Below are positions 44,334 to 51,366 of a stretch of DNA of 51,366 bases, piece by piece. The stretch lies in contig CALEWY010000142.1 of the NCBI GenBank assembly GCA_937925335.1, positions 1 through 51,366 on the forward strand, in the 5' to 3' direction. The translations under genes and the position numbers were made by a program. Each line of letters begins with the position of its first letter. The first letter of the stretch is position 1. The stretch is from an uncultured Acidimicrobiales bacterium (GTDB lineage Bacteria > Actinomycetota > Acidimicrobiia > Acidimicrobiales > SZUA-35). The notes under the pieces were generated by a model, which was not told the DNA's origin, made no database searches, and saw nothing but the letters and a program-made list of their open reading frames with translations.

Positions 44334-44996
44334 ATGGCGAGCGGAAAAGACACGCAGAGCAGCACAGGCTCCGCCGACTCATCGAAGGGTGGCGGCGACA
44401 AACGACAGTTGACCGCCCGCGGCCGAGACCGCCGAGACGCTCTGCTCGAGTTCGCAACCAAGAGCTTCGCCGAGCGCGGCTTTCACCCGACGTCGGTGTC
44501 GGACATCGTCGACGGAATCGGCGTGGGCAAGGGTGTCTTCTACTGGTACTTCCCGTCGAAAGACGAGCTCCTCCTCGAGATTCTGCGCGAGGCGCTGACC
44601 GACCTTCGACGTTTCCAGCGCTCGCAGATGAACGAGGCGAACGACCCACTTGGCGAACTCGAGGCCGGGATCCGGGCATCGCTTGCTTGGTCGGCCGATA
44701 ACGCAGACGTCCTCCGGCTCGTGATGTTCGGGTGGACCGAGGAGCCGTTCGCAAAGGCGCTGCGCCGAGGCCGGCGCATCGTGATCGACGACACAACAAA
44801 GCTCGTCGCTCAAGCCATCGAGCAGGGGGCCATCGCCGATGGTGACCCGGCGATGCTGGCCACGGCGATCATCGGCGTCACCGACGAACTCGGACGCCAC
44901 AGCGCTCTGGGTGGGCTCACGGCGAAGGCTCAGGCCAGTGTCGACGACTTCATGGACACCGCCGTTCGATTCTGTCTCAGAGGCATCACCGGTTAG
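44334..44996 (+). CDS. TetR-family transcriptional regulator
   Basis: 220 residues from ATG 44334. A hydrophilic 25-residue tail precedes the helix-turn-helix (RDALLEFATKSFAERGFHPTSVSDIVDGIGVGKGVFYWYFPSKDELL). The C-terminal ligand domain is variable. An in-frame TTG inside the operator is rejected as start because the promoter lies downstream of it. The shared operator links it to the acyl-CoA dehydrogenase, so the ligand may be an acyl-CoA, by analogy to fatty-acid TetR regulators. Confidence 0.92.
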   Translation: MASGKDTQSSTGSADSSKGGGDKRQLTARGRDRRDALLEFATKSFAERGFHPTSVSDIVDGIGVGKGVFYWYFPSKDELLLEILREALTDLRRFQRSQMNEANDPLGELEAGIRASLAWSADNADVLRLVMFGWTEEPFAKALRRGRRIVIDDTTKLVAQAIEQGAIADGDPAMLATAIIGVTDELGRHSALGGLTAKAQASVDDFMDTAVRFCLRGITG

Positions 44997-45014
44997 CTCC
45001 GGCGCGGATGGCCG

Positions 45015-46007
45015 TCAGCTGTTCGCTCCGCCGACAAACCGATCGAAGGCGTTGATGGCTCCGCCGATCGCTCCCGCTTCCTCGCCGAGCTGCGCTGGCT
45101 CGACCGGAACAATCGGGCGGTGGGTACCGCCCATCGAATTGGCCATGACCCGTTCCCGAACGGCGTCCAAGAAGTTTTCGTTGGTCAGTGAGAGACCACC
45201 ACCCAGCACCACGATGCTCGGGTCAAGAATAGAGATCAGACTCCCGAGCCCGCGTGCCACCCAGGTGGCGAATCGGTCGAACACCACAAAAGCATCCGAG
45301 TCGCCCTCCGCCATCGCTTGTGAGACGTGCTCGCCCCTGACGTGAGCAGGTTCGCCGCCAGCGAGTTCGACGATTCGTGCCGCTCTTCCTTCGGCGACAA
45401 GCTGAAGGCTGATGTTGGCGAGTCCAGCACCCGAGGAGACTGTTTCCCAACAGCCGGTGCGCCCGCACGCACAGGTATGACCATCGGCGTCGACCAACAT
45501 GTGGCCAGGTTCTCCCGCAAACCCATTTGCGCCACGGAGCAAGCGACCTCCCACGATCAACCCGCAGCCGATGCCTGTGCCCTGCGTGATGATCACGGCA
45601 TGATCGTGGCCTCGAGCTGCGCCGAGTCGATGTTCGGCGACCGCCGCGTTGGCTGCGTCACTCTCGGCTATCACGTCGACCCCGAACCGGGCTCGGAGTT
45701 CGCCGGCAATGTCCAGGTTGAGCACACCTTGCACGTTTGGCCCGTAGTGCAAGACGCCATCGTGATCGACAAGCCCTGGCACCCCCACACCGATTGCGAC
45801 CGGTTGACCAACCTCGTGGATCAATTCGGCAACGACATCACCGATGGCTTGGGCCGTGAGCTCCGGTTCGTCCTTCGGTGTCGGCGCTTTGCGTCTTGCC
45901 GACACCTCACCTGTTTGAGGATCGACGACAACGCCCAGGATCTTCGTTCCGCCGAGATCGACGCCGATGAATCGGCGCAAGTCGGCGCTTGTTTGAGTGT
46001 CGGCCAC
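45015..46007 (-). CDS. ROK-family glucokinase, zinc motif intact
   Basis: 330 residues. FIGVDLGGTKILGVVVD, GVGVPGLVDHDG, ESDAANAAVAEHRLG with catalytic Asp, TQGTGIGCGLIV, the GEPGHMLVD block and zinc motif CACGRTGCWETVSSG. This fits actinobacterial glucokinases (GlkA type). GTG start at 46005-46007, 6 bases after a TACGCT box. It is convergent with the TetR gene. Confidence 0.92.
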   Translation of the reverse strand: MADTQTSADLRRFIGVDLGGTKILGVVVDPQTGEVSARRKAPTPKDEPELTAQAIGDVVAELIHEVGQPVAIGVGVPGLVDHDGVLHYGPNVQGVLNLDIAGELRARFGVDVIAESDAANAAVAEHRLGAARGHDHAVIITQGTGIGCGLIVGGRLLRGANGFAGEPGHMLVDADGHTCACGRTGCWETVSSGAGLANISLQLVAEGRAARIVELAGGEPAHVRGEHVSQAMAEGDSDAFVVFDRFATWVARGLGSLISILDPSIVVLGGGLSLTNENFLDAVRERVMANSMGGTHRPIVPVEPAQLGEEAGAIGGAINAFDRFVGGANS

Positions 46008-46013
46008 GGGCCG

Positions 46014-46019
46014 AGCGTA
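46014..46019 (-). promoter_or_regulatory. -10 box TACGCT, leaderless type, ROK glucokinase
   Basis: Minus-strand TACGCT ends exactly 6 bases before the GTG start at 46007; no ribosome binding site is seen. Confidence 0.45.
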
Positions 46020-46064
46020 GGAGACGAGCCGGACGACTCGTCGCCCAAGCAGCCTCGAGCTCGA

Positions 46065-47741
46065 TCAGACCGAAGCAGGATTCATGGTCGAACGCAGCGC
46101 ACGGCGAAGGCCAGCGTTGCTCGCCCACTCACCGGCAACGGAGCGGCTCGACACGACGATGATCTGCATCTCTTTGGTCAAGATCTCGAGTTCGTCGAGC
46201 AGGAAGCTGACTTCGGAATCTTCCATGCCAGCAAACTCGCCATCGAGCACGAGCGGAGCCGCTGCTCCTGCCTGGGTCCGAATGCGATCAGCCACCTGGC
46301 GGATCGTCTGCACGATTCCGGCCTGGCCGCTTTCGCCGGCTTCAGCGCGAGCGATCTGATCGCTCAGTTCAGCGACACGGGAGGACGACTCGGCGGCCGT
46401 TGCTTCCATCCGATCGATGCGAGACATGGCTCGGAGGTGGCGGTTGAAACGAGCTTCAGCCAGTTCGAGCGCAAATTCGAGCTCGGAGTGTGCTGGGCCT
46501 TGGCGCAGCGAATCGAGATCCATCTGTGCGTTTCGCAGCCACTGCTCGGCAACCTGGGGAAGATCTTCCGGGGCAACCTCTTCGATTGCGACGGGGTCAG
46601 CACCGGCGGCCAGCAACTCGTGTCCGAGGACGGACATCGATTCGAGCCACTCGGGATTGGTCGTCTCAGTCACGAAACCGGCGAGCGCAGCGCCGAGATC
46701 CTCAGGGAGCATCGGGCCGAGGTGAACTCGAGCTTCGTCTTTGATCTCGTCGTAGTCACGCTTCAAGTCGAAGGCGATGTCGTCATTGGCGAGCACGGTT
46801 CGTGCATCGTCAGCGTTGGACCGGGCACGATCGACGCTCATCTCAGCAGCCTGGACGAGCGCAGCATGCTCGGCTGACGGCTGAGGATCGAGGCGATACA
46901 TCACGTAGTTGGAGTAGGTGTTCTGGCCAACCTTGGCGAGCAACCGCTCCATCTCTTCGGTCTCTTCGTCAGAACGCTTGCGACCGCGCCCCTTCTTGTC
47001 CATCGACTCGGTCGAGAGGTCGGTGAGGCGGGAATCCTCGGCCGGGCTCAGCGTGACCGGAACGGCCTTCTGCTTCGCTTCGGCGAGTGCTTCGATCGTG
47101 CGAGTGAGCTCGGTTTCGGCCTTCTGGATCTCACGGTTCAAGCCGTCGAGGTGGCCCTTCGCTTCTGCGACGAGACCACGGTGTTGTTCCCAACGGTCGA
47201 TCAGGCCAGCGACCTCGGGACGGGTCTCACGCAGAACGGGCTCGACGATGCTTGCGGATTCGAGAGCGGCCTGCACAGCGGTGATGCTGCCTTCGGCTTG
47301 AATCTGCTTTGCATCGGGGCGAGCAACACCGTTCAGGTGATCCTTGATTCGTTGCACGTCAGACAGTGCGGACGGCACGAGATCGGCGCGAACTTCCTCG
47401 ACGTACACGGCGTCGATCTGCGCCTGCTTGCGGACCTGGTCGAGCTCTGCTTTCTTCGCGGGGATCTCGCTCGGGTCGATCGACATCGAGTCGACTGACG
47501 CCACCACGTCTTCAGTGGTGAACGGGCCGAGACCAGACACGCCGTCTGACGGAAGCTCGGTCAACACACCGTTGCTTTCCACCAGGCCAGCCGGAACCGG
47601 CTCGCTGCCACGGGCCAGTGACCGCACAGCGTCAAGGAGTCCTTGACGTTGTGACGGAGTCAAGCCGTGGACGATCGACACAAACGGGTGGAGGTCCACC
47701 GTGCCGAGTTCAGTACCCAAGTCGAGGCGCAGGATTCGCAT
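46065..47741 (-). CDS. SMC/RecF-like coiled-coil protein with degenerate ATPase motifs
   Basis: 558 residues. The start MRILRLDLGTELGTVDLHPFVSIV is like the first strands of RecF/RecN/SMC heads. The expected P-loop is HGLTPSQRQGLLDAV: the Lys and Ser/Thr of GxGKS are Arg and Gln. Long coiled coils run through about 95-230 and 430-480. The C-terminal head has ESGQAGIVQTIRQVADRI where the LSGG signature would be, then PLVLDGEFAGMEDSE in place of Walker B, and a closing strand IIVVSS. Every motif position is recognisable but altered. I infer a paralogue that keeps the fold but may not hydrolyse ATP; function unknown. A TATTCT box lies at 47776-47781. Confidence 0.75.
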   Translation of the reverse strand: MRILRLDLGTELGTVDLHPFVSIVHGLTPSQRQGLLDAVRSLARGSEPVPAGLVESNGVLTELPSDGVSGLGPFTTEDVVASVDSMSIDPSEIPAKKAELDQVRKQAQIDAVYVEEVRADLVPSALSDVQRIKDHLNGVARPDAKQIQAEGSITAVQAALESASIVEPVLRETRPEVAGLIDRWEQHRGLVAEAKGHLDGLNREIQKAETELTRTIEALAEAKQKAVPVTLSPAEDSRLTDLSTESMDKKGRGRKRSDEETEEMERLLAKVGQNTYSNYVMYRLDPQPSAEHAALVQAAEMSVDRARSNADDARTVLANDDIAFDLKRDYDEIKDEARVHLGPMLPEDLGAALAGFVTETTNPEWLESMSVLGHELLAAGADPVAIEEVAPEDLPQVAEQWLRNAQMDLDSLRQGPAHSELEFALELAEARFNRHLRAMSRIDRMEATAAESSSRVAELSDQIARAEAGESGQAGIVQTIRQVADRIRTQAGAAAPLVLDGEFAGMEDSEVSFLLDELEILTKEMQIIVVSSRSVAGEWASNAGLRRALRSTMNPASV

Positions 47742-47882
47742 GACAAGTGCATCGACTCGTCAGGAAGCCAACTCAAGAATAAATCGGTGACGGAGCGACA
47801 TTTCTTTTCGTCGACCGACGACCGCAACTGGTCATCTTCGACCAGGTCATGTGGCCCAAGGCCCGAGACACTGGGCTTTTGG

Positions 47883-48344
47883 TCAGTTGATCGACTCGAC
47901 GCGCTTGCAAAAGTCCTTCAGCGCAGCACTGACAATTTTTGCTTCGGCCCGTCGTTTCACGAAGCCGGGAAGCGGCACGGCGAGATCGATCGTGAGCTGA
48001 TAGGTGATCTCGGTGACTCCGGGAAGCCGGGCCGATGGCTCAAAGTCGTACGAACCGTCGAGCTGACGCATGAGGTCGCCACGAACCAGTTGCCAGGAAA
48101 GGCGATTCGGGGCCCCGGTGTAGTCGTAGCGCAGCGTGTAACGGCTTCGGCGACCGACCGCTTCCGCAGTGAACGACACCTCCGACGCACGCCCTTCGTC
48201 GTCGACTTTATCGATGACGACTTGGGTGATCCCTTGGGCCCAATCGGCGTAGGAGTCGAGATCGGTGGCGACGGCGAAGCACTGCTCCGGCGTTGCGGCA
48301 ACGTCTGCGATCTCGATCGCTTGCTCAGTCGTCATTTCAGACAC
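47883..48344 (-). CDS. SRPBCC (START-like) family protein
   Basis: 153 residues. N-terminal VAATPEQCFAVATDLDSYADWAQGI and central RYDYTGAPNRLSWQLVRGD with LPGFVKRRAEAKIVSAALKDFCKRVE at the end fit polyketide-cyclase/START-like proteins of the type found beside pimB in mycobacteria. A hydrophobic pocket for a lipid-like ligand is expected of the fold. GTG start at 48342-48344, 7 bases after TAGGGT; an ATG three codons later is an alternative. Confidence 0.85.
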   Translation of the reverse strand: MSEMTTEQAIEIADVAATPEQCFAVATDLDSYADWAQGITQVVIDKVDDEGRASEVSFTAEAVGRRSRYTLRYDYTGAPNRLSWQLVRGDLMRQLDGSYDFEPSARLPGVTEITYQLTIDLAVPLPGFVKRRAEAKIVSAALKDFCKRVESIN

Positions 48345-48351
48345 GGCCGCG

Positions 48352-48357
48352 ACCCTA
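48352..48357 (-). promoter_or_regulatory. -10 box TAGGGT, leaderless type, SRPBCC gene
   Basis: Minus-strand TAGGGT ends 7 bases before the GTG at 48344. It lies between the membrane protein stop and the SRPBCC gene, so the latter can be expressed separately. Confidence 0.45.
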
Positions 48358-48374
48358 ACGCGACGGATCTGTCG

Positions 48375-48824
48375 TCACATCTTCTGTGGTTCGAACGTCC
48401 CGTAGCGAGCGCCGAGCTGCGCAGCGAGCCCCAGGCCGAGCAGTGGAACCAGCACGCTGAACGCCACCGCAGAGACGGGACGGGCTCCCGCAGCGACAAG
48501 CGCCACGATCGTCTGCACGAAGACCGCGCCAATCATGAGTCGCTGATCGGAGCGAGGAACCGCTCCGTCTCCGAGGAAGAAGGCGCCGACCACCGTCACC
48601 TGCTCGTGGCGGCTCCGGCCAGCGGCTTTGAAGAAGGCGGCCATACAGGTGACGATCCCGAGCCCAAAGGCGATCACGAACACCACACCGATGACCCCAC
48701 GAATCACGCCCTCGTAGGCAACGGCGATGATGCTGAGCACCGCGTGGCCAACGGTGAGCACCTTCGTCGACGTGCGCAAAAGGCCGGCGCCGGCGGCTTC
48801 GATATCGGGGTCCGTCACGGTCAC
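48375..48824 (-). CDS. Four-segment membrane protein, unknown function
   Basis: 149 residues with membrane segments at about 23-40, 45-65, 95-112 and 118-138. No named family is recognised. GTG start overlaps the glycosyltransferase stop by 4 bases (GTGA), so the two are translationally coupled. A membrane protein at the same place between pimB-like and SRPBCC genes is known in mycobacteria. Confidence 0.75.
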   Translation of the reverse strand: MTVTDPDIEAAGAGLLRTSTKVLTVGHAVLSIIAVAYEGVIRGVIGVVFVIAFGLGIVTCMAAFFKAAGRSRHEQVTVVGAFFLGDGAVPRSDQRLMIGAVFVQTIVALVAAGARPVSAVAFSVLVPLLGLGLAAQLGARYGTFEPQKM

Positions 48825-49957
48825 GGGCGTAATTCTGCCGTGTCGAGAGCCGCTCGAAGCCGTTCGGCAAGATGGTCATATTCGAATTCGCGCACCGCAC
48901 GTTCTCGAGCAGCTGCACCCATCGAAACCCGAAGGGGCTCATCATCGGTGAGCCGAGCCAGCGCGGCGACAACCGACGAGAGGTCGGTCGGGTCGTCGAC
49001 GACCAAGCCGGTCTCGCCGTCGACCACCGCCTCAGCTGCTCCGCCGGACCGTCCGGCAACCTGTGGAACCCCGGCTGCGGCGGCTTCGACGAAGACGATG
49101 CCGAAGCCCTCTTGTTCGAGCCCGAACCAGCGGTCATGACACATCATCGACATGACGTCGCACGCTTGGTAGAGCTCGACAACTCGCTCATCGGGGATGC
49201 GCCCGAGGAAGGTGACCGGCGAGCCGAGTTCGGTGGCGAGGGCGTTGAGACGATCAGACTCTCGGCCGGTTCCGCCGATGATGAGGCGCACGTTTGGTCG
49301 ACTCTTGGCGAGTGATGCAGTCGCTCGAACCAGCATGTCGATTCCCTTGCGTGGAACGAGGCGATTGACCGAGGCGATCACAATCTCATCTGGCTGGATG
49401 CCAAACGATGAGCGGGCGATCTCTCGCTGGTTGGCGGTCGGGGGCACGAATCGTTCGGTGTCGACTCCCGGAGGCACCACGACCGACGGCAGAGTTTGCC
49501 CCGCACAGCGCTCCGCTTCTGCCAGTGCGTACTCCCCCGCCGACACGACGAGCGACGCTCCCTTGAGGACCTTGCGCAATGACGCTCCCAGTCCAGGGAG
49601 CCGTCCGGGGATCGTGACCTCTGCGCCGTGCAGCACCACACCGTACGGACGGCCGAGAAAGGGACCGATCCCGCCGAGCGGGACCGCCGGGTCGAGCATG
49701 ATCAGCTCGGCATCGACTTCATCGGCAAGGCGCCGGATCCTCGACGCGAGCCATGGATACGGGATGAGAACGGGCTCTGGCGAACGCTCAATCCGAAACG
49801 CCTGCTGGGCGTCAAACGCAGCGCTGTTCGCATACGGCGTGCACATCACGGTGGTGTCGTCGGCGGGGAGCCGACGCCATAGCTCCCACAGATAGGACTG
49901 GATCCCGCCGATCTTTGGCGGGAAGTCGTTCGTGACCAGCAGGTGGCGCCTGCTCAT
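48821..49957 (-). CDS. GT4-family glycosyltransferase, PimB-like
   Basis: 378 residues, GT-B fold. N-terminal LLVTNDFPPKIGGIQSYLWEL, acceptor-side LHGAEVTIPGR, hinge SVNRLVPRKGIDMLV and donor site EGFGIVFVEAAAAGVPQVA with the EX7E-type glutamates. Best fits PimB-type mannosyltransferases acting on phosphatidylinositol mannoside at the cytoplasmic membrane face; the sugar and acceptor are not proven. It overlaps queG by 4 bases and the membrane protein by 4. Confidence 0.85.
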   Translation of the reverse strand: MSRRHLLVTNDFPPKIGGIQSYLWELWRRLPADDTTVMCTPYANSAAFDAQQAFRIERSPEPVLIPYPWLASRIRRLADEVDAELIMLDPAVPLGGIGPFLGRPYGVVLHGAEVTIPGRLPGLGASLRKVLKGASLVVSAGEYALAEAERCAGQTLPSVVVPPGVDTERFVPPTANQREIARSSFGIQPDEIVIASVNRLVPRKGIDMLVRATASLAKSRPNVRLIIGGTGRESDRLNALATELGSPVTFLGRIPDERVVELYQACDVMSMMCHDRWFGLEQEGFGIVFVEAAAAGVPQVAGRSGGAAEAVVDGETGLVVDDPTDLSSVVAALARLTDDEPLRVSMGAAARERAVREFEYDHLAERLRAALDTAELRP

Positions 49958-51099
49958 CCTGCGGCCACGGCATTCACGTCGAGGTCCATCTCAAGCTCGG
50001 CGAGCACTGCGGGATCGTCCTCGTCAGGGTCGAGGCCGAGTGCGTACGGATCGAGGCCGAGCCGACGGGTTGCCCAAACGGCGTGGGAACGAAGCAGAGC
50101 CGATTCCGAGCGGAGATGATGCGTCAGCAGTTCGCAGACCGCGCCATTCGCCGGATCGGCTGTGTTCCCGAGGGCCACGAGGGCGGTTCGCCGAATGATG
50201 TTTGGGTCACGCCCGGCGATGTACCAACGTCCTAGGCGATCGAGCAATTCGTCATCGCCCGCTCTGAGCACCCATTCCAGCTCGACGAATGCATCCGAAT
50301 CAGTCTCCGGCTCCGGTGCTGGATCGCCGTGTTCGAGGCCTCGGTTGGGCGGACAGACCTCCTGGCAATCGTCGCAGCCATAAAGACGGTCTCCGACGGC
50401 TTCACGAAACTCGATCGGAATCTCGCCGGGGCCCTGGACGAGCCAGGCAATACAGCGCCGTGCGTCGACGATTCCGGGGGCCACGATTGCGCCGGTCGGA
50501 CAATCATCCAGGCAGCGACGACACGGGCCACATCCGTCGTCGACCGGTTGGGTTGCATGCACGAGCGGAGCGTTCGTGAGAACCGATCCAAGAACGAACC
50601 AGCTTCCCTCTCCCGGCAGCAAGAGGTTTGCGTTCTTGCCGTACCAACCGAGGCCAGCTCGATACGCCACGTTTCGATCGACGAGGTTGTTGTCGTCGAG
50701 ATGGACCCGAGCGGTCCATCCCTCGGCGCGCAGCAGCTCAGCGATCGACTCGAGAATCGTGCGCAGGTCGTCGTAGTGATCTCGCCAGGCGTAGCGAGCG
50801 ACCCGGCCGCTCAGCGCCTCCGGCTCGTCGATGGGTTGACGGCGATAGCTGAGCGCACCACACACGATCGATTCGGCTTCGGGCAGCGCCCGCCGAGGTT
50901 CGGTCGACCGATCGGGGTTGCGATACGTGAACTGCATCGATCCAGCGAGCCCGGCGGCCTTTCGGCTGGTGATGACCGTGCGCGCCGGTTCGAGAACCTC
51001 GGCTGAGGTCACGCCGATCGCAGCCAAGCCGGCGGCCAACCCGAGCGAGTGGACGCGCTCGGTGAGCTCTGAGCTGCTCGTCGACGTGGTTGGCACCAC
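49954..51099 (-). CDS. queG: Epoxyqueuosine reductase
   Basis: 381 residues. Cobalamin- and Fe-S-dependent last step of queuosine synthesis on tRNA. Catalytic region VDRNVAYRAGLGWYGKN with Asp141, cluster 1 CGPCRRCLDDCP (Cys190, 193, 196, 200) and cluster 2 CDDCQEVCP (Cys242, 245, 249) plus Cys216. A HEAT-like C-terminus (about 290-360) follows as in some family members. GTG start at 51097-51099 sits inside a 9-bp hairpin. No other queuosine gene is in the window. Confidence 0.93.
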   Translation of the reverse strand: MVPTTSTSSSELTERVHSLGLAAGLAAIGVTSAEVLEPARTVITSRKAAGLAGSMQFTYRNPDRSTEPRRALPEAESIVCGALSYRRQPIDEPEALSGRVARYAWRDHYDDLRTILESIAELLRAEGWTARVHLDDNNLVDRNVAYRAGLGWYGKNANLLLPGEGSWFVLGSVLTNAPLVHATQPVDDGCGPCRRCLDDCPTGAIVAPGIVDARRCIAWLVQGPGEIPIEFREAVGDRLYGCDDCQEVCPPNRGLEHGDPAPEPETDSDAFVELEWVLRAGDDELLDRLGRWYIAGRDPNIIRRTALVALGNTADPANGAVCELLTHHLRSESALLRSHAVWATRRLGLDPYALGLDPDEDDPAVLAELEMDLDVNAVAAG

Positions 51100-51112
51100 C
51101 CAATGGTGCCAA
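51090..51112 (-). promoter_or_regulatory. Hairpin covering the queG start codon
   Basis: TTGGCACCA and TGGTGCCAA form a perfect 9-bp stem around a 5-base loop between the Cys-rich gene stop (51116) and queG. The queG GTG lies at the loop-stem edge. It could be a terminator for the small gene or mask queG initiation. Confidence 0.45.
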
Positions 51113-51115
51113 GGC

Positions 51116-51313
51116 TCAGCTCCCCGTGCGCGTTTCGTGCTTCATATCTGGCACGAGACCAGCGGAATGGAGGCGACGCAGCGCAGCGAACTCAGCAACG
51201 TCGATCACGACAGCCTCATTCGGTTCACGGGACGTGATGAAGCTCACGACGCAGTCGTCGCAGTCGTTGGTTCCCTGGCGGACGCACGAATCACAATCGA
51301 TACAAACACTCAT
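51116..51313 (-). CDS. Small Cys-rich protein, unknown function
   Basis: 65 residues from ATG 51311-51313 (MSVCIDCDSCVRQGTNDCDDC). Five Cys within the first 21 residues (C-x2-C-x2-C-x7-C-x2-C) suggest a zinc or Fe-S site; the remainder (FITSREPNEAVVIDVAEFAAL) is a plain short domain. An in-frame codon 11 positions upstream is an alternative start. Not recognised as a named family. It precedes queG by 16 bases, so the two may be one operon. Confidence 0.65.
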   Translation of the reverse strand: MSVCIDCDSCVRQGTNDCDDCVVSFITSREPNEAVVIDVAEFAALRRLHSAGLVPDMKHETRTGS

Positions 51314-51366
51314 ACCCACACCATGACGACCCCCTGTGACAGTCACACTGGGACTGCTCCGCAGTC

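Noticed and set aside
45327-46877. 516-codon plus-strand frame opposite the ROK and SMC-like genes
   Set aside because: Antisense shadow spanning two real genes and the gap between them, with no domain.
47667-49139. 490-codon plus-strand frame opposite SRPBCC, membrane protein and glycosyltransferase genes
   Set aside because: Antisense shadow, low-complexity composition and no family similarity.

Overview
The window reads as a chromosomal segment of a high-GC actinobacterium, most likely of class Acidimicrobiia or a close relative. This is inferred from family content and gene order only. The supporting points are a compact division and cell-wall (dcw) cluster with pgeF, yggS, sepF and divIVA behind ftsZ, an IleRS of the long eukaryote-like type, an MtrA-MtrB-LpqB-like trio, a PimB-like neighbourhood, and many genes with a TANNNT -10 box only 6 to 9 bases before the start codon (leaderless or nearly leaderless transcripts). 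I saw no tRNA, rRNA, CRISPR array, insertion sequence or phage gene. Almost the whole window looks like core chromosome.

Layout. 1-1028 (minus): lspA, cut by the window edge, and a DksA/TraR-like protein. 1262-4426 (plus): ileS, ending in a strong hairpin. 4554-23422 (minus): the dcw cluster, transcribed as mraZ, rsmH, ftsL, ftsI, murE, mraY, murD, ftsW, murG, murC, murB, ftsQ, ftsZ, pgeF, yggS, sepF, divIVA-like. Most junctions from rsmH to ftsQ overlap by 1 to 4 bases. murF is absent. 23423-23802: a 380-bp divergent control region with a four-unit MraZ operator, a LexA-type palindrome and a second palindrome. 23803-25141 (plus): lipoyl-ligase-like protein and HNH endonuclease. 25192-28419: divergent D-aminoacylase-like amidohydrolase and acyl-CoA dehydrogenase sharing a palindromic operator, then a small conserved protein. 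28438-33821: a ROK kinase (minus), then moxR, DUF58 and transglutaminase (plus).

34007-36365 (minus): DUF3040 protein, dinB, Nudix hydrolase. 36408-40598 (plus): small membrane protein, inositol-phosphatase-like enzyme, MtrA-like regulator, MtrB-like kinase, short LpqB-like lipoprotein. 40621-42723 (minus): galK and pfkA. 42798-44996 (plus): glpK and a TetR regulator. 45015-51313 (minus): a second ROK kinase, an SMC/RecF-like protein with eroded nucleotide-binding motifs, an SRPBCC protein, a membrane protein, a PimB-like glycosyltransferase, queG and a Cys-rich small protein.

How it fits together. The dcw cluster makes lipid II and the septal machinery. Its membrane divisome proteins (FtsL, FtsI, FtsW, FtsQ) all carry long basic repeat-like cytoplasmic tails, while FtsZ, SepF and the DivIVA-like protein carry acidic tracts; this contrast is the most striking pattern seen. 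The TetR gene has a near-perfect palindrome at its own promoter, and the same site recurs 17 kb away in front of the acyl-CoA dehydrogenase, suggesting one small regulon. Sugar genes (two ROK kinases, pfkA, galK, glpK) feed glycolysis.
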